From contig NZ_CP084032.1 in the NCBI RefSeq assembly GCF_020181655.1, positions 1,116,001 through 1,180,000 on the forward strand: a DNA stretch of 64,000 nt, in the 5' to 3' direction. This stretch comes from Pectobacterium colocasium. GTDB lineage: Bacteria > Pseudomonadota > Gammaproteobacteria > Enterobacterales > Enterobacteriaceae. Below the pieces are notes generated by a model. It had not been told where the DNA came from, made no database searches, and was given only the letters and a program-made list of their open reading frames with translations. The translations under genes and the position numbers were made by a program. Shown here in pieces: positions 34,066 through 42,927 of this stretch. Every line of letters begins with the position of its first letter. Within the stretch, counting starts at the first letter, position 1.

Positions 34066-35298
34066 TTATGGTACAGCCAACACCGCACAATTACATAAGT
34101 CATCACTTTCAAAGTTGGTGATATCACCCGCCTGCATACCAGGAACAGGGAAGACTCGAACAGTAAGCGGTTTATTTAAGCGAAAAGCCATCGTCCCTGT
34201 GTCTCTCATTAGGGCTGACAGTTTATCAATAGAGACATCACCGGGAACAGGAACGGTATCCAGCCCAATTCCACAAACAGCGCTGTAAGTCAGCAACGAG
34301 CGAATATCAAAATTTGATTTTACAGATCCATCAGCTAAACCTTGATCTTCAGTTAATGCAAGCATTAACCCAGAAAACCCCACCAACTCAGTCTCTTTTA
34401 CTGATTTAAATACCTTAGTTAATAATCCTGATACTTCGACAGTGCCTGATGCTCCAAAGTATTCGACCCCCATTTGTTCATAGACTTCGGCCATACTGGC
34501 ACAATTTTTAGAGGGTGCAGCCGAACTATCGAAGCCTGAAAACGTAAAGGGAAAATCCATTTTTGCATGGTTAATAATATGTTGAATTGCTGATATATGA
34601 TACTGAAGGGCTGTGCTCAGGACGGTGTAATAATTACTGAACAGTTGATTATGGTTTTTTGTACCTTTCTGTTTATTGAAGTTTTTTAATGTATTAACCA
34701 GCAGATCGGGGGTTTCAAGACCAATAACAAAGCAATCCCCTAATTCTTTTTGATGATATCCGGCCGGAAAATAAGGTATTAGTGGTTTACAATTGAAGTT
34801 GACTGTAAAGTTAAAATTTCCCTCGCCTCGTGGGGTTATTACACTAATTTTTTTCACACATGATGCGGCAGTCTTAATAAGCTCATTGTCGACAATACCA
34901 CAATCATCTAAAGGGATATTTACACAGGCATTGCACAAATCGCCAAACTCATTAATGAGATCAGGCAGCATCTCAATTTCTCTTGTGGTTTTTGCTTCAC
35001 CAATAGCAAATCTTACCCTTATTCCTGACTGATTATTGTGAGCCAGTAATTTGCTAATATAGTGTAAATCAGCTCGGGCATTCTCTATACTGTTTAGGTC
35101 GAGATATTCCCCAAATGGATTGGTAACAATGCGAATGGACTGTACCGTGTAGTGGTGACGTTGAAACTCTGCCGTTAAATCTGATAAAAATTTTGAGGCT
35201 TTATTAATTTCTGTCTGCCAACTCTCTTTATCGTGACTTAATGATAGAAATGCTGTCACAGTCCGTATTTTACAAAGTGCTTTCTCTTTATAACCCAC
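34066..35298 (-). CDS. DUF711 family protein
   Basis: This 410-residue protein belongs to the DUF711/UPF0210 group of unknown function, judged from CKIRTVTAFLSLSH at the N-terminus and LVGFSGLMLALTEDQGLADG and CGIGLDTVPVPGDV in the C-terminal half. No signal peptide or membrane segment is evident. The frame is open to 35325, but the GTG at 35298 has a GGGAG ribosome-binding site 6 bp upstream, while the upper ATG has none. The gene is visibly richer in A+T than its neighbours, has no E. coli counterpart at this site, and is bracketed by 25-bp direct repeats, all suggesting acquisition. The DUF711 call comes from motif memory. Confidence 0.78.
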   Translation of the reverse strand: MGYKEKALCKIRTVTAFLSLSHDKESWQTEINKASKFLSDLTAEFQRHHYTVQSIRIVTNPFGEYLDLNSIENARADLHYISKLLAHNNQSGIRVRFAIGEAKTTREIEMLPDLINEFGDLCNACVNIPLDDCGIVDNELIKTAASCVKKISVITPRGEGNFNFTVNFNCKPLIPYFPAGYHQKELGDCFVIGLETPDLLVNTLKNFNKQKGTKNHNQLFSNYYTVLSTALQYHISAIQHIINHAKMDFPFTFSGFDSSAAPSKNCASMAEVYEQMGVEYFGASGTVEVSGLLTKVFKSVKETELVGFSGLMLALTEDQGLADGSVKSNFDIRSLLTYSAVCGIGLDTVPVPGDVSIDKLSALMRDTGTMAFRLNKPLTVRVFPVPGMQAGDITNFESDDLCNCAVLAVP

Positions 35299-35637
35299 TG
35301 GATTCTCCCTAGAAACTATTGCCATACATTGGGTGGTTCTGTCATATCATCCTACCCGGCAGAGCAAAACAAATACAATGGCATTTGGTATGCATGGCGA
35401 CACGTCTTGCTTTTTATACGCATTAATATGTATGAGTCGCGGTGGGATCTTATCCATGATCTTGAAAAATAGCGTGTTGTTGATTTTGATAGGGATGCCG
35501 AGGCCTTAGACAAAACATGAGGTCATCCCCACGTTGGATACTCACCACTACGTTATCAAACATAAGGTCAGTTCTTTGCAATGTAGCAGATGACTGGGAT
35601 AAGGACGCGTATTCGATTTTTCCACTAGCGCTTAAGT

Positions 35638-35662
35638 GCGCGAGGCGGCTCGCAAGTTTGCC
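35638..35662. repeat. 25-bp direct repeat, right copy
   Basis: This is identical to 33906-33930. It lies in the 395-bp gene-free stretch (35299-35693) between the DUF711 gene and the GST gene, 31 bp from the GST stop. The rest of that stretch shows no gene; it should hold the DUF711 promoter on the minus strand. Confidence 0.85.
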
Positions 35663-35693
35663 TGTTAAATAAGTGATGCCTCGCGCTGATTCC

Positions 35694-36323
35694 TTATTCT
35701 GCGCGCGACTCAATGTCCTGAACTTTCTGCCAGCTAGGCAGATTTTTCAGGCGCTGTGAATAGCGCTGAATATTCGGGAATCGTTCTCCGGGCACGAGTC
35801 GTTCTACGACGGTATTAATCACGAAGCCCAGCATAATATCCGCACCACTCAGCTTATCGCCCACGATAAATTCTCTTGCAGACAGCATGTTGTCTAAAAA
35901 TGAAAAGACTTTCTCGAATTCGTTGTCGGCGTAGCTCTCAAGGAAATTTAGCGTGGTGCCGGTATTCTTTTCAAATTCGCCAAAGATCTTTAATAACACT
36001 GGCAGCATGGCGGAGCTTTCCGCGAAGTGTATCCACTGAAGATAGTCAATGTATTCGGCCTCACTTACATCTGGAGCCAGGTGTTTTGCATGGCGATTGA
36101 TCAGGTATTCAACGATAGCGCCAGATTCCGCGATGATCTTGCCCTCTTCTTCAATCAACGGCGATTTACCCAAAGGATGTATCGCTTTTAATGAGGCCGG
36201 TGCTAAGTGCGTTTTTTCATCCCGCTGATATCTGACGAGTTCATAAGGTATTCCTGCTTCCTCAAGCAGCCAGAGGATACGAACAGACCGTGAATCATTA
36301 AGATGGTGCAATGTTAATCCCAT
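35694..36323 (-). CDS. Glutathione S-transferase family protein
   Basis: A 209-residue cytosolic GST: an N-terminal thioredoxin-like domain (MGLTLHHLNDSRSVRILWLLEEAG, HPLGKSPLIEEEG, IAESGAIVEYL) and a C-terminal helical domain with the GDKLSGADIMLGF cap motif. The start at 36323 is chosen for its AAGGAAA ribosome-binding site; the frame is open 14 codons further. The substrate is unknown; such proteins detoxify electrophiles or reduce disulphides. Confidence 0.9.
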   Translation of the reverse strand: MGLTLHHLNDSRSVRILWLLEEAGIPYELVRYQRDEKTHLAPASLKAIHPLGKSPLIEEEGKIIAESGAIVEYLINRHAKHLAPDVSEAEYIDYLQWIHFAESSAMLPVLLKIFGEFEKNTGTTLNFLESYADNEFEKVFSFLDNMLSAREFIVGDKLSGADIMLGFVINTVVERLVPGERFPNIQRYSQRLKNLPSWQKVQDIESRAE

Positions 36324-36482
36324 ATTATTTTTCCTTAAATTCTGATGAAGAGTGCGAGTCGCCATGATGTGGTTTCCTCCGCCTGTGTGGGTTCCATGTC
36401 ATACCAGCAGAGTAGCGGTTCCGGTGGTTTGCGGCTAACAAGGCTATTTTTGAGGGGATATAAATATTTTTATGAGGTAATG

Positions 36483-36629
36483 ATGACCATGAGTGATGGC
36501 CAAAAACATGGCCAGCGATCGCCGCACCACGTGCATCGACTGGCTCGAGAAGGTGTCGGTATGGATCTTTGCCTGAGAGGATGCGCAGAATGCGACAGTC
36601 ACCAATGTCTTAAAATCAGAATTATTTGA
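36483..36629 (+). CDS. Possible small cysteine-rich protein
   Basis: A 48-codon frame preceded by GAGG at 36474-36477, 5 bp before the ATG. Near its C-terminus are four cysteines in CLRGCAECDSHQC, a spacing that could bind metal. It lies in the 376-bp gap between the divergent GST and phosphodiesterase genes. I do not recognise a family, and the composition alone does not prove coding. It could be a remnant of a larger gene. Confidence 0.3.
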   Translation: MTMSDGQKHGQRSPHHVHRLAREGVGMDLCLRGCAECDSHQCLKIRII

Positions 36630-36699
36630 GATATCGATACATGCTGTGGGAAGGTTGTGTGCTATGTTGGATTTCTCATCATGACGACGCGTCGCTCCT

Positions 36700-38322
36700 A
36701 TGAAAAAAAGCCTGCTAGCCTATTTTCAAACGCTCTATTTTAAGAAAAATTTTTTCTTATTGTCCGCCAGCCTGCTTTTTATTCTGGCATCGCTTTTTGC
36801 ATTGGTGCTTACGGTTTATTCAACGTTCACGCTCAGACAGTTTGAAAGTGAAGTCGATAATTTTTCTAACGTCACGGTTGAACATGCCGAAAAAATAATG
36901 TTGCAGGCGACGTCCGCACTCGATGTTTTAGAAACATATATTCCACCTTATTGTGATAATCCGCATCTGGGTTTACTGCGTAAGATCGCTTACGACAATG
37001 ATTATATTCAGGACGTGGTTTATATTGATGGGAATCGTCCTCGCTGTTCTTCGATGCTGAACGAAATTCGTACCATGTTTCTTCCCGTGCCCGATTTCCG
37101 CTATGAAAATCGCTATGATATCTGGTACAAAATTGAAAGTCCGCTGAACAAAAATAAGACGATGATTTATGTTGGCGCAACGCGTCATCTTGTGGTGTTG
37201 AATCCACGTTCATTTCTGGATGTCCCTTCCTACAGTTACAATATCCAATATGCATTGCTGGAGAAAAACAAGCGGGATGGGCGGGTTATCCTGTCAGATT
37301 TGATGAGTAGCGATGTGTATTCTCGCTTGATTGCGGGGGGAAATAACCCCGATAGATTTTATATTGGCGATAAATACTACGTTCAGAAACCGCTGTCCAA
37401 TAGCGATCTCGCTCTGGTAGTGAGTGCGGATCGCGCTACAAGTTTCTCATTCTACCTAAAGATTTTTCTCTTCGTGTTGCCCGTTTTTCTACTGCTTTCC
37501 CTGATTCTATCTACACTCATCTCTAAAAAATCACTGGCCATTCAGAGTCCGCGCTATGTTTTCAATCAGGCGCTGAGGCAAAAAGAATTTGAATTGTATT
37601 ATCAGCCGATTATTAAACTGGATACCGCTCAGATCGTGGGATGTGAAGCGCTGATACGCTGGCGTCATGCGGACGGGCGCCTGATTACGCCGGACTCCTT
37701 TATTCCCATGATTCGTCAGGTTGGGCTAATGAAGGAGCTAACGTTTTTCGTCATTAATGAGGCGCTACAAACGGCCAGCATACTGAAGAAACGTTACCCT
37801 GCGATGTTTGTCTCCATCAATCTTGAAGCGGCGGAGTTTGAAGACATATCCGTTTTCAATTATCTCGTCGAACATATTGCGGCGCACGATCTCGAGGGTG
37901 CCAATGTTAATGTCGAATTAACCGAATCCTCCATGATCGAACCGCAGAAAGCGGCACCGATGGTGGAGCTGTATCAACAACAAGGCATTGATGTCGCCAT
38001 TGATGATTTTGGGACCGGGTATTCCGGGCTGTCGTATCTTGAGCGGGTAAAAGCCAATAAGCTTAAAATCGACAAGTCCTTTGTTGGGAATATTAATGAT
38101 CACTCGCCGACCGATATTGTGCTGTCCCATATTGTCAGCATGGCGCACTGTCTTAATCTGCATATTGTTGCCGAGGGGATTGAGACCCCGGTTCAGGAAG
38201 CCTATCTGAAAAGCCTGGGCGTCGCTTATGCGCAGGGCTGGCTGTATTCCAAAGCGCTAACGCAAGAAGCCTTGATGGCGTTTCTGGCGGCAAGGGGCGA
38301 AACGGTGTCAGATGGGCAGTAA
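36700..38322 (+). CDS. CSS-motif EAL-domain c-di-GMP phosphodiesterase
   Basis: The 540-residue protein should hydrolyse c-di-GMP to pGpG. An N-terminal membrane segment (about 18-42) is followed by a periplasmic CSS domain with the defining CSS at residues 116-118, a second membrane segment (about 249-270), and a cytoplasmic EAL domain. The catalytic signature is intact: CEALIRW, SINLE, VELTES, IDDFGTGYSGLSYL, KIDKSFV and VAEGIETPVQ. In E. coli CSS-EAL enzymes, periplasmic redox state (DsbA/DsbB) controls activity through the CSS cysteine. The gene is single, diverging from the GST. Confidence 0.9.
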   Translation: MKKSLLAYFQTLYFKKNFFLLSASLLFILASLFALVLTVYSTFTLRQFESEVDNFSNVTVEHAEKIMLQATSALDVLETYIPPYCDNPHLGLLRKIAYDNDYIQDVVYIDGNRPRCSSMLNEIRTMFLPVPDFRYENRYDIWYKIESPLNKNKTMIYVGATRHLVVLNPRSFLDVPSYSYNIQYALLEKNKRDGRVILSDLMSSDVYSRLIAGGNNPDRFYIGDKYYVQKPLSNSDLALVVSADRATSFSFYLKIFLFVLPVFLLLSLILSTLISKKSLAIQSPRYVFNQALRQKEFELYYQPIIKLDTAQIVGCEALIRWRHADGRLITPDSFIPMIRQVGLMKELTFFVINEALQTASILKKRYPAMFVSINLEAAEFEDISVFNYLVEHIAAHDLEGANVNVELTESSMIEPQKAAPMVELYQQQGIDVAIDDFGTGYSGLSYLERVKANKLKIDKSFVGNINDHSPTDIVLSHIVSMAHCLNLHIVAEGIETPVQEAYLKSLGVAYAQGWLYSKALTQEALMAFLAARGETVSDGQ

Positions 38323-38442
38323 AGTCACGATAAACGCTGCTTCACTATCAAAAATATGCATAAAAGGGTAAAATATCGAAAATATTGCAGTTACCTAATG
38401 ATATTTATTACTTTTTTATTGTGAATTTTTCAGGAGTTTATC

Positions 38443-38784
38443 ATGCAACAGTTACCTCATTGTCCGAAATGCAGTTCTGAATATACCTGGCAAGAAGGTG
38501 AAATGTTCAACTGCCCGGAATGCGGAAATGAGTGGTCCGCAACAGATGACGCGGCGGCGCAGGATGAGGGGGTAGTGGTCAGAGATGCTAACGGCAATCT
38601 GCTGGCGGATGGCGATACGGTAACGGTCATTAAAGACCTGAAAGTAAAAGGCAGCTCCACCCCGCTGAAAATCGGCACCCGCGTGAAGGGTATTCGTCTG
38701 GTTGAAGGCGATCACAATATTGATTGTAAAATCGATGGTTTCGGCCCGATGAAGCTGAAATCCGAGTTTGTGAAGAAAAACTGA
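38443..38784 (+). CDS. yjdM: Zinc-ribbon protein YjdM (PhnA family)
   Basis: A 113-residue protein close to E. coli YjdM/PhnA. The N-terminal zinc ribbon is visible as CPKCSSEY and CPECGNEW; the C-terminal SH3-like part is nearly invariant ([35 protein letters not shown]). The old link to phosphonates is not accepted for the E. coli protein; its role is unclear. A CAGGAG ribosome-binding site precedes the ATG. A G+C-rich hairpin with a T run follows at about 38799-38839. Confidence 0.93.
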   Translation: MQQLPHCPKCSSEYTWQEGEMFNCPECGNEWSATDDAAAQDEGVVVRDANGNLLADGDTVTVIKDLKVKGSSTPLKIGTRVKGIRLVEGDHNIDCKIDGFGPMKLKSEFVKKN

Positions 38785-38920
38785 TTCGTGTGTGATGGCG
38801 TGCGCCGGTCTGTCATCTGGTCGGCGCGCGGCACTTTTTCACCTCCGGCTGGTTTTTTCACATCAGACAATCCTTTACCATAGCGGGTATTGATTTCTTA
38901 CCTGGCTATACGGATATCTG

Positions 38921-39991
38921 ATGCGTCATTTGGTTCGTTTTCTCCCTCTGCTTGTTTTGCTCTCGGCCTGTAGCAGTCAGCCGGCTCCTCCCCCCGCAGA
39001 AGCGCCTTCAGGTAACCCTTTTAAAGGCGGTTTCCTGCTTGAACCGGCACACAATGTCCATCCGTTAGGCGGTGATTTTGCGACTAACCCCGCTACAGCG
39101 CGGTTTGTCGATAAAATGGTGCTGGAACACGGCTTTAATCGCCAGCAGTTGCATGATGTGCTGGTGCAGGCGAAGAGCCTGGACTGGGTCATTCGCCTGA
39201 TGGATAAACAAGCCCCGACATCGCGTCCGCCTTCAGGGCCGAACGGTGCCTGGAACCGCTACCGCAACCAGTTTATTACGCCAGACAACGTGCAGAATGG
39301 TGTGGCGTTTTGGAATCAATATCAGGATGCATTACAGCGCGCCCAGAATATTTATGGCGTCCCGCCTGAGATCATCGTCGGCATTATTGGCGTTGAAACC
39401 CGCTGGGGCAGAGTGATGGGGAAAACACGTATCATCGATGCATTGGCAACGCTGGCGTTTGATTACCCGCGACGTGCCGATTACTTTGCGGGCGAGCTGG
39501 AAACCTTCCTGCTGATGGCGCGTAAAGAAGGCAACGACCCGCTCAGTCTGCGCGGCTCTTACGCGGGGGCGATGGGCTATGGGCAGTTTATGCCTTCTTC
39601 CTTCAAGAATTACGCGGTTGATTTCGACGGCAACGGACATACTAACCTGTGGGATCCGGTGGACGCGATTGGCAGCGTAGCCAACTATTTCAAAGCGCAC
39701 GGGTGGGTGAAGGGTGCCCCTGTGGCGGTGCAGGCAAACGGTCAGGCACCGCTGCTGGCGAATGGTTTTAATACCCGTTACTCGCTCACCGAACTACAGG
39801 CCGCGGGATTAACGCCACAGCATTCGCTGGCGGGATACAGTGAAGCCAGCCTGCTACGGTTGGATATCGGTACGGGCTATCAATATTGGTACGGATTACC
39901 GAATTTCTACACCATCACGCGCTACAACCACAGCACGCACTACGCGATGGCCGTGTGGCAACTGGGTGAAGCCGTAGGCCGCGCTCGCTAA
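38921..39991 (+). CDS. mltB: Membrane-bound lytic murein transglycosylase B
   Basis: MltB cleaves peptidoglycan glycan chains to 1,6-anhydromuramyl ends. The 356-residue precursor has a lipoprotein signal ending LLSACSSQ, the catalytic Glu in IIGVETRWGRVMGK, and the SLT-type motifs GAMGYGQFMPSS and FYTITRYNHSTHYAMAV. It is very similar to E. coli MltB. A hairpin (CGGATAC/GTATCCG, about 40006-40033) and then a structured 316-bp repeat follow the stop. Confidence 0.96.
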   Translation: MRHLVRFLPLLVLLSACSSQPAPPPAEAPSGNPFKGGFLLEPAHNVHPLGGDFATNPATARFVDKMVLEHGFNRQQLHDVLVQAKSLDWVIRLMDKQAPTSRPPSGPNGAWNRYRNQFITPDNVQNGVAFWNQYQDALQRAQNIYGVPPEIIVGIIGVETRWGRVMGKTRIIDALATLAFDYPRRADYFAGELETFLLMARKEGNDPLSLRGSYAGAMGYGQFMPSSFKNYAVDFDGNGHTNLWDPVDAIGSVANYFKAHGWVKGAPVAVQANGQAPLLANGFNTRYSLTELQAAGLTPQHSLAGYSEASLLRLDIGTGYQYWYGLPNFYTITRYNHSTHYAMAVWQLGEAVGRAR

Positions 39992-40047
39992 GATATTTGC
40001 GGATACTGTTTATGCTGTATCCGTCTTCTCTTTCGCAAGGGCAGTTA

Positions 40048-40363
40048 CTTATACACAATGTAAGGATGCCATCGGGTCTGGCCGTTATCTGGCGTAAAAA
40101 ATTATTCTGAGGAGATAGCAGGCTTAGGATGAGCCGCATGGACGCGGCGAAAGCTTGCGCCACGTATGGAACGTGTCGCAAGCGGTCCTCTAAGCCTGAT
40201 ACCGACGAAGGCACCGCTTTAGCGGCATAATTTCCGCCAAAAGCCGGGGTTCATAGGGGGCTGGTGTTTGAGCCCCCAATGTCGGGCGTGTGCTACGAAG
40301 TAGCATGAGAATAACGGTATTGTGGCGCACGAAACGGCCTCTGAGCCTGCATAAAGATGTGAC
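40048..40363 (+). repeat. Structured dispersed element, copy A
   Basis: About 316 bp matching, in reverse complement, 57361-57678. The best-conserved core (about 40138-40190) is identical for over 50 bp and holds GCCGC/GCGGC and GCTTGCG/CGCAAGC hairpins. An enclosing stem CAGGCTTAG/CTAAGCCTG has a C-G to T-A exchange in copy B. Further hairpins: GGGGGCT/AGCCCCC and TGCTAC/GTAGCA. It lies 57 bp after the mltB stop in sense orientation. Confidence 0.88.
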
Positions 40364-40523
40364 TCAAAGGACTGTCCGAGAATCTCACTCTTCCTAATGC
40401 TCCCTTTGCCTCCAATTTTCCCTGAATCACCCTCAATACAATCCGCATAGACACCAGCAGAGACCTCATTGGACTATTCCTGCATAGGGGTTTTCCTAAT
40501 GGCGCAGCAAACCGAGGCGATGA

Positions 40524-41249
40524 ATGACGACGATGATGGTGGTGTTCCTGCTGGCTGGGATGGTGAAAGGCGTGATTGGTCTGGGGTTACCGACAATCGC
40601 GATGGGGCTGTTAACGCTGGTGATGCCCGCCGCCAGCGCGGCAGGGTTACTGATAGTCCCTTCTCTGGTGACCAACATCTGGCAACTGGTCTGCGGCCCC
40701 GCCTTTCTCAGCCTGATTACGCGGTTTTGGACGCTGTTTGCCGGGATTATCATTGGGACACTCTGGAATGGCCTGCCGACGCTAACCTCTTCATCGTCAT
40801 GGACGAGTGCGGCGCTCGGCGGCATTTTGGTGGTTTACGGCCTATGGGGGATTTTGGCGACCACCTTGCCGCAGCCTGGCCGTCATGAAATCTGGCTGTC
40901 GCCGCTGGTGGGTTACATTACCGGTGCCATCACGGCGGCAACGGGGGTCTTCGTGATCCCCGCCGTACCTTACCTGCAATGCCTGCGGCTCAATAAAAAC
41001 GATCTGGTACAGGCGCTGGGGCTGGCGTTTACCGTTTCCACGTTGGGGCTGGCGTTACAGCTAATGCAGGGGATCGGGCTACAGGGCATCGATCTCTGGC
41101 AGTCGATGCTGGCGCTGATTCCCGCGCTACTGGGCATGATGATGGGGCAACGCCTGCGCCACGCGATCAGCGAGCAGGTTTTCCGGCGCTGCTTCTTCCT
41201 CGGGTTGATGGCGTTGGGCGGATATATGGCCGTGCGCGGCCTGGTTTAA
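40524..41249 (+). CDS. TauE/SafE (TSUP) family membrane permease
   Basis: A 241-residue, strongly hydrophobic protein with about seven to eight predicted membrane helices in two related halves (GMVKGVIGLGLPTIAMGLL in the first, GYITGAITAATGVFVIPAVPY in the second), typical of sulphite/organosulphonate exporters. The substrate is unknown. The ATG at 40524 is chosen because GAGG lies 6 bp upstream. It converges on and overlaps the LysR gene by 4 bp. Upstream, 40364-40523 shows nothing but the likely promoter. Confidence 0.85.
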   Translation: MTTMMVVFLLAGMVKGVIGLGLPTIAMGLLTLVMPAASAAGLLIVPSLVTNIWQLVCGPAFLSLITRFWTLFAGIIIGTLWNGLPTLTSSSSWTSAALGGILVVYGLWGILATTLPQPGRHEIWLSPLVGYITGAITAATGVFVIPAVPYLQCLRLNKNDLVQALGLAFTVSTLGLALQLMQGIGLQGIDLWQSMLALIPALLGMMMGQRLRHAISEQVFRRCFFLGLMALGGYMAVRGLV

Positions 41250-42139
41250 GCGGCGTTCTCTGTCGTAATAAACGTGACGAAGTCCTGAACATAGCCGGGC
41301 AGTGCGGAAAACTGGCGGGCGTAGACAACCAGATTACGTGTCGCCCAGTCGTCTGACAGTGGGACTGTGCGGATAGCCAGCCGCTCCATCATACGCTGTG
41401 TGGCATGGCGTGGAAGAATGCCAATGCCGATACCGCTGTGAATCACCTGCGTAACGGCATCAAAGCTGGCAAGACGCACGCGGTAATTCAGGCGTTTCCC
41501 CAGCCTTCTGGCGTGCTCGTCGATGTGCTCCTGTAACGCCGCGCCTTCGCTAAGCCCGATAAATTCGGCGTCGGCAATATCGGAAAAGGTAAGCTGCGAG
41601 GCGTCAGACCAGATACTGGCGCGGGGTACCACAGCCACCAGTTCATCCTGACGGAACCGGCGGGTTTCCAGTCCATCGAGCGGCACGGAGTCGGCCACAA
41701 TGCCGAGATCGGCGGTTTGATTACGGATAGCGTTGACGATGTCGCGGCTGAGTTTTTCATTCACCGATACGGATATCTGTGGGCAGACCACCAGATAGTG
41801 ACCCAGCAGAGCGGGTAAATATTCATTCAGTGCCGCAGAGTTGCACAACAGCGGAATATGGCCGCGCAACCCCTTGCTGTATTGATGTAATTCGCTGCGC
41901 ATGTGATCGACCTGACGCAGGATGATGTGGGCATGGTGCGCAAGAGAAAATCCTGCGTCGGTGAGTGAGACGCCCGCCTTTGAGCGCCATAACAGCGGTA
42001 CGCCAAGTTCGTCTTCCATGCCGCGGATGCGTTCGCTGGCGGCCTGTACGGTCAGGCTGGACGCCGCCGCGCCGCCGGTAATACTGCCTGCTTTCTGAAT
42101 ATTGAGAAACAGCCGGAGATCGGTTAAATCGAATCGCAT
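41246..42139 (-). CDS. LysR-type transcriptional regulator
   Basis: A 297-residue LysR protein: the N-terminal winged helix-turn-helix (DLRLFLNIQKAGSITGGAA, ASERIRGMEDELGVPLL) and C-terminal periplasmic-binding-protein-like effector domain. Within this family, regulators often control a neighbouring gene, so the convergent TauE-type permease is a candidate target, though LysR genes are more often divergent from theirs. Effector unknown. Confidence 0.88.
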   Translation of the reverse strand: MRFDLTDLRLFLNIQKAGSITGGAAASSLTVQAASERIRGMEDELGVPLLWRSKAGVSLTDAGFSLAHHAHIILRQVDHMRSELHQYSKGLRGHIPLLCNSAALNEYLPALLGHYLVVCPQISVSVNEKLSRDIVNAIRNQTADLGIVADSVPLDGLETRRFRQDELVAVVPRASIWSDASQLTFSDIADAEFIGLSEGAALQEHIDEHARRLGKRLNYRVRLASFDAVTQVIHSGIGIGILPRHATQRMMERLAIRTVPLSDDWATRNLVVYARQFSALPGYVQDFVTFITTENAA

Positions 42140-42219
42140 AGCGGGAGTCTGTCTCGGAGGAGCCGATACCCACTATTATGGTCGTGAGTCAGGGCGAGGG
42201 CAATCGCCCAGCCCGCGAC

Positions 42220-42927
42220 TTACTGAAATTCCACTCTATTTCTTCCCTTTTCCTTGGCCTGATAGAGTGCGGCATCCGCTGCGCCATAGAGTGCATCGAA
42301 ACTGGTTTTCTGTGGTGCCCAACTGACACCGAAGCTGGCGGTAACGCGCTGTTGCGGCAGTACGCTGAGCGGCATTCTGTTGAGATCCTGATGAAGGCGG
42401 CTGGCGAGCGAGACAGCCTGCATCAGCGTATGCCCTTCCAGCAGGATGGTGAACTCTTCACCGCCGACGCGGCCAATGCTGCTCGTCGTATTCAGCACGT
42501 GTTGCACGCGTGATACCAGATCGCAGATTACGGCATCGCCGGTAGGGTGACCGTAGGTGTCGTTCACCAGCTTGAAGTGATCGATATCTAACACGATGAG
42601 CGCCGCCTGATTGCGTTCCAGCGCGTGGTTGATGCGTTCAATGATCGCACCACGGTTATACACACTGGTCAGCGGATCGTGGCTGGCTTTGTACTCCAGT
42701 TCGACCGCCAATTGATTGAGCTGGGCGTTCAAACGGTTCAGCTCTTTCTCCGCCCGATCGCTGCGTGAAATCAGGCGGTGCGATTCTCGTACCAGCCGCT
42801 GGTAATGGTCGGTTAACGCCAGCAGCGTGTCGCGATAGACTTCAGCAGGTCTTTCCTGCTGGTTAGCGATGTTGCGCGCGGCGAGCAGAATGTCGTATTC
42901 CGGTGTAAACAATTCAATTGTGCTCAT
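42220..42927 (-). CDS. siaD: SiaD-like diguanylate cyclase (GGDEF)
   Basis: A 235-residue protein without membrane segments: an N-terminal helical coiled region (about 15-85) and a GGDEF domain with an active-site GGEEF (in GRVGGEEFTILL), plus DHFKLVNDTYGHPTGD. It should make c-di-GMP. The residues where the inhibitory I-site RxxD would sit read TTSS, so product inhibition by that site is unlikely. In Pseudomonas aeruginosa SiaD is activated by SiaC; here the siaC-like gene overlaps it by 14 bp. The ATG at 42927 is preferred over a GTG at 42936. Confidence 0.88.
   Translation of the reverse strand: MSTIELFTPEYDILLAARNIANQQERPAEVYRDTLLALTDHYQRLVRESHRLISRSDRAEKELNRLNAQLNQLAVELEYKASHDPLTSVYNRGAIIERINHALERNQAALIVLDIDHFKLVNDTYGHPTGDAVICDLVSRVQHVLNTTSSIGRVGGEEFTILLEGHTLMQAVSLASRLHQDLNRMPLSVLPQQRVTASFGVSWAPQKTSFDALYGAADAALYQAKEKGRNRVEFQ

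Noticed and set aside
35450..35713. An 87-codon minus-strand frame between GST and DUF711 genes
   Set aside because: It overlaps the GST end and the 25-bp repeat, has no recognisable family and no clear ribosome-binding site.
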